Positions 62,313-64,000 of a stretch of 64,000 nt of DNA are shown here, in pieces. Under the pieces are notes generated by a model. The model saw nothing but the letters and a program-made list of their open reading frames with translations. It was not told the DNA's origin and searched no databases. Position numbers and translations under genes: made by a program. Within the stretch, counting starts at the first letter, position 1, and each line of letters opens with the position of its first letter. The stretch spans positions 248,001-312,000 of the forward strand of contig NZ_JABCJE010000003.1 in the NCBI RefSeq assembly GCF_013377535.1, written 5' to 3'. The stretch comes from Donghicola mangrovi (GTDB lineage: Bacteria; Pseudomonadota; Alphaproteobacteria; Rhodobacterales; Rhodobacteraceae).

Positions 62313-63451
62313 TTTTCGGCCAAGAGCTGACGCGCCACAATCAGGCGCATGATTTCGTTCGTGCCTTCAAGGATCTGGTGCACACGTAGATCGCGCACGA
62401 TCTTTTCAATGCCGTAGTCCGCCAAGTAGCCATAGCCGCCATGCAGTTGCAGGCACTGGTCGGCGACGCGGCTGCCTGCTTCGGTCACGAATTTCTTGGC
62501 CATGGCACAGAATTTGGTGGCGTCGGGCGCGCCTTGGTCCAGCTTCCATGCGGCGTGGCGCAGGAAGGTGCGGGCGGCCTGGAGTTCGATTTCCGCATCG
62601 GCGAGGCGGAATTGCAGGGCCTGAAATTGGTCGATCGATTTACCAAAGGCTTTTCGTTCAGCCATGTAGGTCAGGGTTTTGTCCAGCGCCGATTGCGCAG
62701 CCCCCAGCGAGCAGGCCGAGATATTCAGGCGCCCGCCATCCAGGCCCTTCATCGCGTATTTGAACCCTTCGCCCTCGGTGCCCAGCAGGTTCGCAGCGGG
62801 GATGTGGCAGTCATCCATTTGCACCTGACGAGTGGGCTGGGAGCGCCAACCCATCTTGTCCTCGAGCCCGCCAAAGCTGAGGCCGGGGGTGCCGTCCTCG
62901 ATCACAAAGGCCGAGATGCCGCGGGGGCTGTCATCGCCCGAGCGAGCCATCACGATATAGGCGTCGGAATAGCCACCGCCCGAGATGAACGCCTTGGTGC
63001 CCGTCAGGCTGTAGCCCTGATCAGTGGCCGCGGCGCGGGTGCGCAGGGCGGCGGCGTCGCTGCCCGATCCGGGTTCGGTGAGGCAGTAAGAGAACACCTT
63101 TTCCATCGACAAGGCGGCGGGCAGGTATCGGTCGCGCATCTCGTCGCTGGCAAAGCTGTCCAGCATTTTGGCGCACATATTGTGGATCGACAGGAAAGCC
63201 GCCACCGAAGGACAGGACATCGACAGGGCCTCGAACACCAGCGTGGCGTCGAGCCGCGTCAGGCCCGAGCCGCCGTTGTCCTCGGACACATACAGTCCGC
63301 CGAATCCCAGTTCGGCCAGTTTGGGCCACAGATCCTTGGGGATTGTGCCTTCGTGCTCCCAGATTTGGGCGTTCGGGGCGATGTGCTCCTCGCCGAATGC
63401 GCGGGCCATATCGAATATGGCCTGTTGTTCCTCGGTCAGTGCGAAATCCAT
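62309..63451 (-). CDS. Acyl-CoA dehydrogenase, likely isobutyryl-CoA dehydrogenase
   Basis: 380-aa FAD flavoprotein. Signatures CLTEPGSGSDAAALRT (FAD/substrate), the catalytic-base region YGIEKIVRDLRVHQILEGTNEI, and QCLQLHGGYGYLADYG. Its operon partners, 3-hydroxyisobutyryl-CoA hydrolase and mmsB, point to isobutyryl-CoA as substrate. The enoyl-CoA hydratase and mmsA of the path are not in the window. ATG 63451 after GGGGAGGCCGCGCC. Confidence 0.92.
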   Translation of the reverse strand: MDFALTEEQQAIFDMARAFGEEHIAPNAQIWEHEGTIPKDLWPKLAELGFGGLYVSEDNGGSGLTRLDATLVFEALSMSCPSVAAFLSIHNMCAKMLDSFASDEMRDRYLPAALSMEKVFSYCLTEPGSGSDAAALRTRAAATDQGYSLTGTKAFISGGGYSDAYIVMARSGDDSPRGISAFVIEDGTPGLSFGGLEDKMGWRSQPTRQVQMDDCHIPAANLLGTEGEGFKYAMKGLDGGRLNISACSLGAAQSALDKTLTYMAERKAFGKSIDQFQALQFRLADAEIELQAARTFLRHAAWKLDQGAPDATKFCAMAKKFVTEAGSRVADQCLQLHGGYGYLADYGIEKIVRDLRVHQILEGTNEIMRLIVARQLLAEK

Positions 63452-63585
63452 GGCGCGGCCTCCCCTCCGGTGCATGAATTGAACATGTGTTCAGAAGTTG
63501 CCCTGATCCCCGCATGATTGCAAGAGGGGGTCGCGCCGCGTATATGCCAATCCTAGCGCGAATTGGCCCAAAGCGAGGAGCCCCC

Positions 63586-64000
63586 ATGCCCGCCAAGCCC
63601 GCCGAGGCGACCCCCATGCAGACTACCAAGCGTCTGCTGAAAGAAGAGCTGCTGCCCCGTTGGAAACTGTTCACCCTGAACGTCGTGTTCATGGTGGGTG
63701 TTTCCGTGTTCACGGGTCTGCTGGCATGGTCCACCAAGCGGATCGTGAACGATGTGTTCGTGTCCGAAAACGTGTCCGAGGCGTGGATGGTTGCCGCGCT
63801 GGTCATCGGGATCAGCGTTGCCAAAAGCTTTTTCCAGTATGGGAACTCGGTGATCCAGACGGTCATGAACCGCCAGATCGCGGCCCATAACCAGCGCGCC
63901 CTGTTCGAGAACGTGCTCTATCGGGACGTGGATTTCTTTGCGGGTCTGCATCCGGCGAAGCATATGCAGCGCATCATGATGTTCGGGAAATCCTGCGGCT
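63586..64000 (+). CDS. ABC transporter, membrane domain (truncated by window edge)
   Basis: The first 138 codons are visible. TM1 at about 30-50 (FTLNVVFMVGVSVFTGLLAW) and TM2 at about 69-85 precede the coupling region (QTVMNRQIAAHNQRALFENVLYRDVDFFAG), which is the export-type ABC pattern (MsbA/lipid or drug exporter class). The nucleotide-binding domain would lie beyond the edge. GCGAGGAGCCCCC precedes ATG 63586. Divergent from the valine operon. Confidence 0.9.
   Translation, partial: MPAKPAEATPMQTTKRLLKEELLPRWKLFTLNVVFMVGVSVFTGLLAWSTKRIVNDVFVSENVSEAWMVAALVIGISVAKSFFQYGNSVIQTVMNRQIAAHNQRALFENVLYRDVDFFAGLHPAKHMQRIMMFGKSCG

Overview
The window is a 64 kb piece of a high-GC chromosome from an alphaproteobacterium, most likely order Rhodobacterales (Roseobacter/Rhodobacter group). 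This rests on several independent marks: hemA is a glycine-succinyl-CoA type 5-aminolevulinate synthase with an FnrL-type box upstream; a perfect alphaproteobacterial LexA box (GTTC-N7-GTTC) precedes uvrA; the assimilatory sulfate operon has the DUF2849-cysI-cysH-DUF934 order common in this group; and tspO sits beside idi. No insertion sequence, prophage, CRISPR array or rRNA operon was seen. The window is mainly housekeeping chromosome, and its interest lies in regulatory sequences and altered family members.

Layout. 1-1.8 kb: 3' end of an unrecognised gene, infC (apparent AUA start), and an Ala-rich membrane-anchored protein. 1.9-7 kb: sulfate/sulfite assimilation (fpr, DUF934, cysH, cysI, DUF2849, a CysG N-domain remnant) with a divergent Lrp-type regulator. 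7-8.2 kb: cytochrome P450. 8.3-14.7 kb: a complete C4-dicarboxylate system, sensor DctB, regulator DctD and TRAP transporter DctPQM. 14.8-19.5 kb: tpiA, two Fe-S assembly genes, a RimB-RimK fusion, tgt and a small secreted CBM14-like protein. 19.6-24.7 kb: Old Yellow Enzyme reductase, lon, an HU-like gene, and two tRNA-Val genes flanking a histidine phosphatase. 24.7-28 kb: two coupled membrane LytTR regulators, a 336-bp gap with RNA-like structure, a pirin and two identical tRNA-Asp genes. 28-34.6 kb: tspO, idi, an M20 peptidase, hemA, rodZ, ispG.

34.7-46.7 kb is largely envelope and cell shape: a DsbA pair (one without its CxxC), a BepA-like M48 protease, an aminotransferase, an AmiC-type amidase, PBP1A, prfB (no frameshift), a DUF2189 protein, a bactofilin and an M23 peptidase. 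46.8-54.5 kb: DUF455, bcp, a YhdP/AsmA-like giant, queA, an MFS transporter and DUF924. 54.6-59.1 kb: lpdA and SOS-boxed uvrA. 59.2-60.2 kb: three small proteins, one behind a BigR/SqrR-like palindrome. 60.3-63.5 kb: a valine-degradation operon (acyl-CoA dehydrogenase, 3-hydroxyisobutyryl-CoA hydrolase, mmsB). The window ends inside an ABC transporter gene.

The main items worth checking are: a 22-24 bp intergenic repeat (core TGAGTATTT...GCAAAAAGAA) present seven times at six loci; a nested stem upstream of rodZ whose 3' arm covers the likely Shine-Dalgarno; a DctD lacking GAFTGA and the Walker A lysine beside a sigma70-looking dctP promoter; a stand-alone CysG Rossmann domain; a RimB-RimK fusion; tandem LytTR membrane regulators; and a bacterial peritrophin-like secreted protein. 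All assignments come from reading the sequence; no database search was possible.
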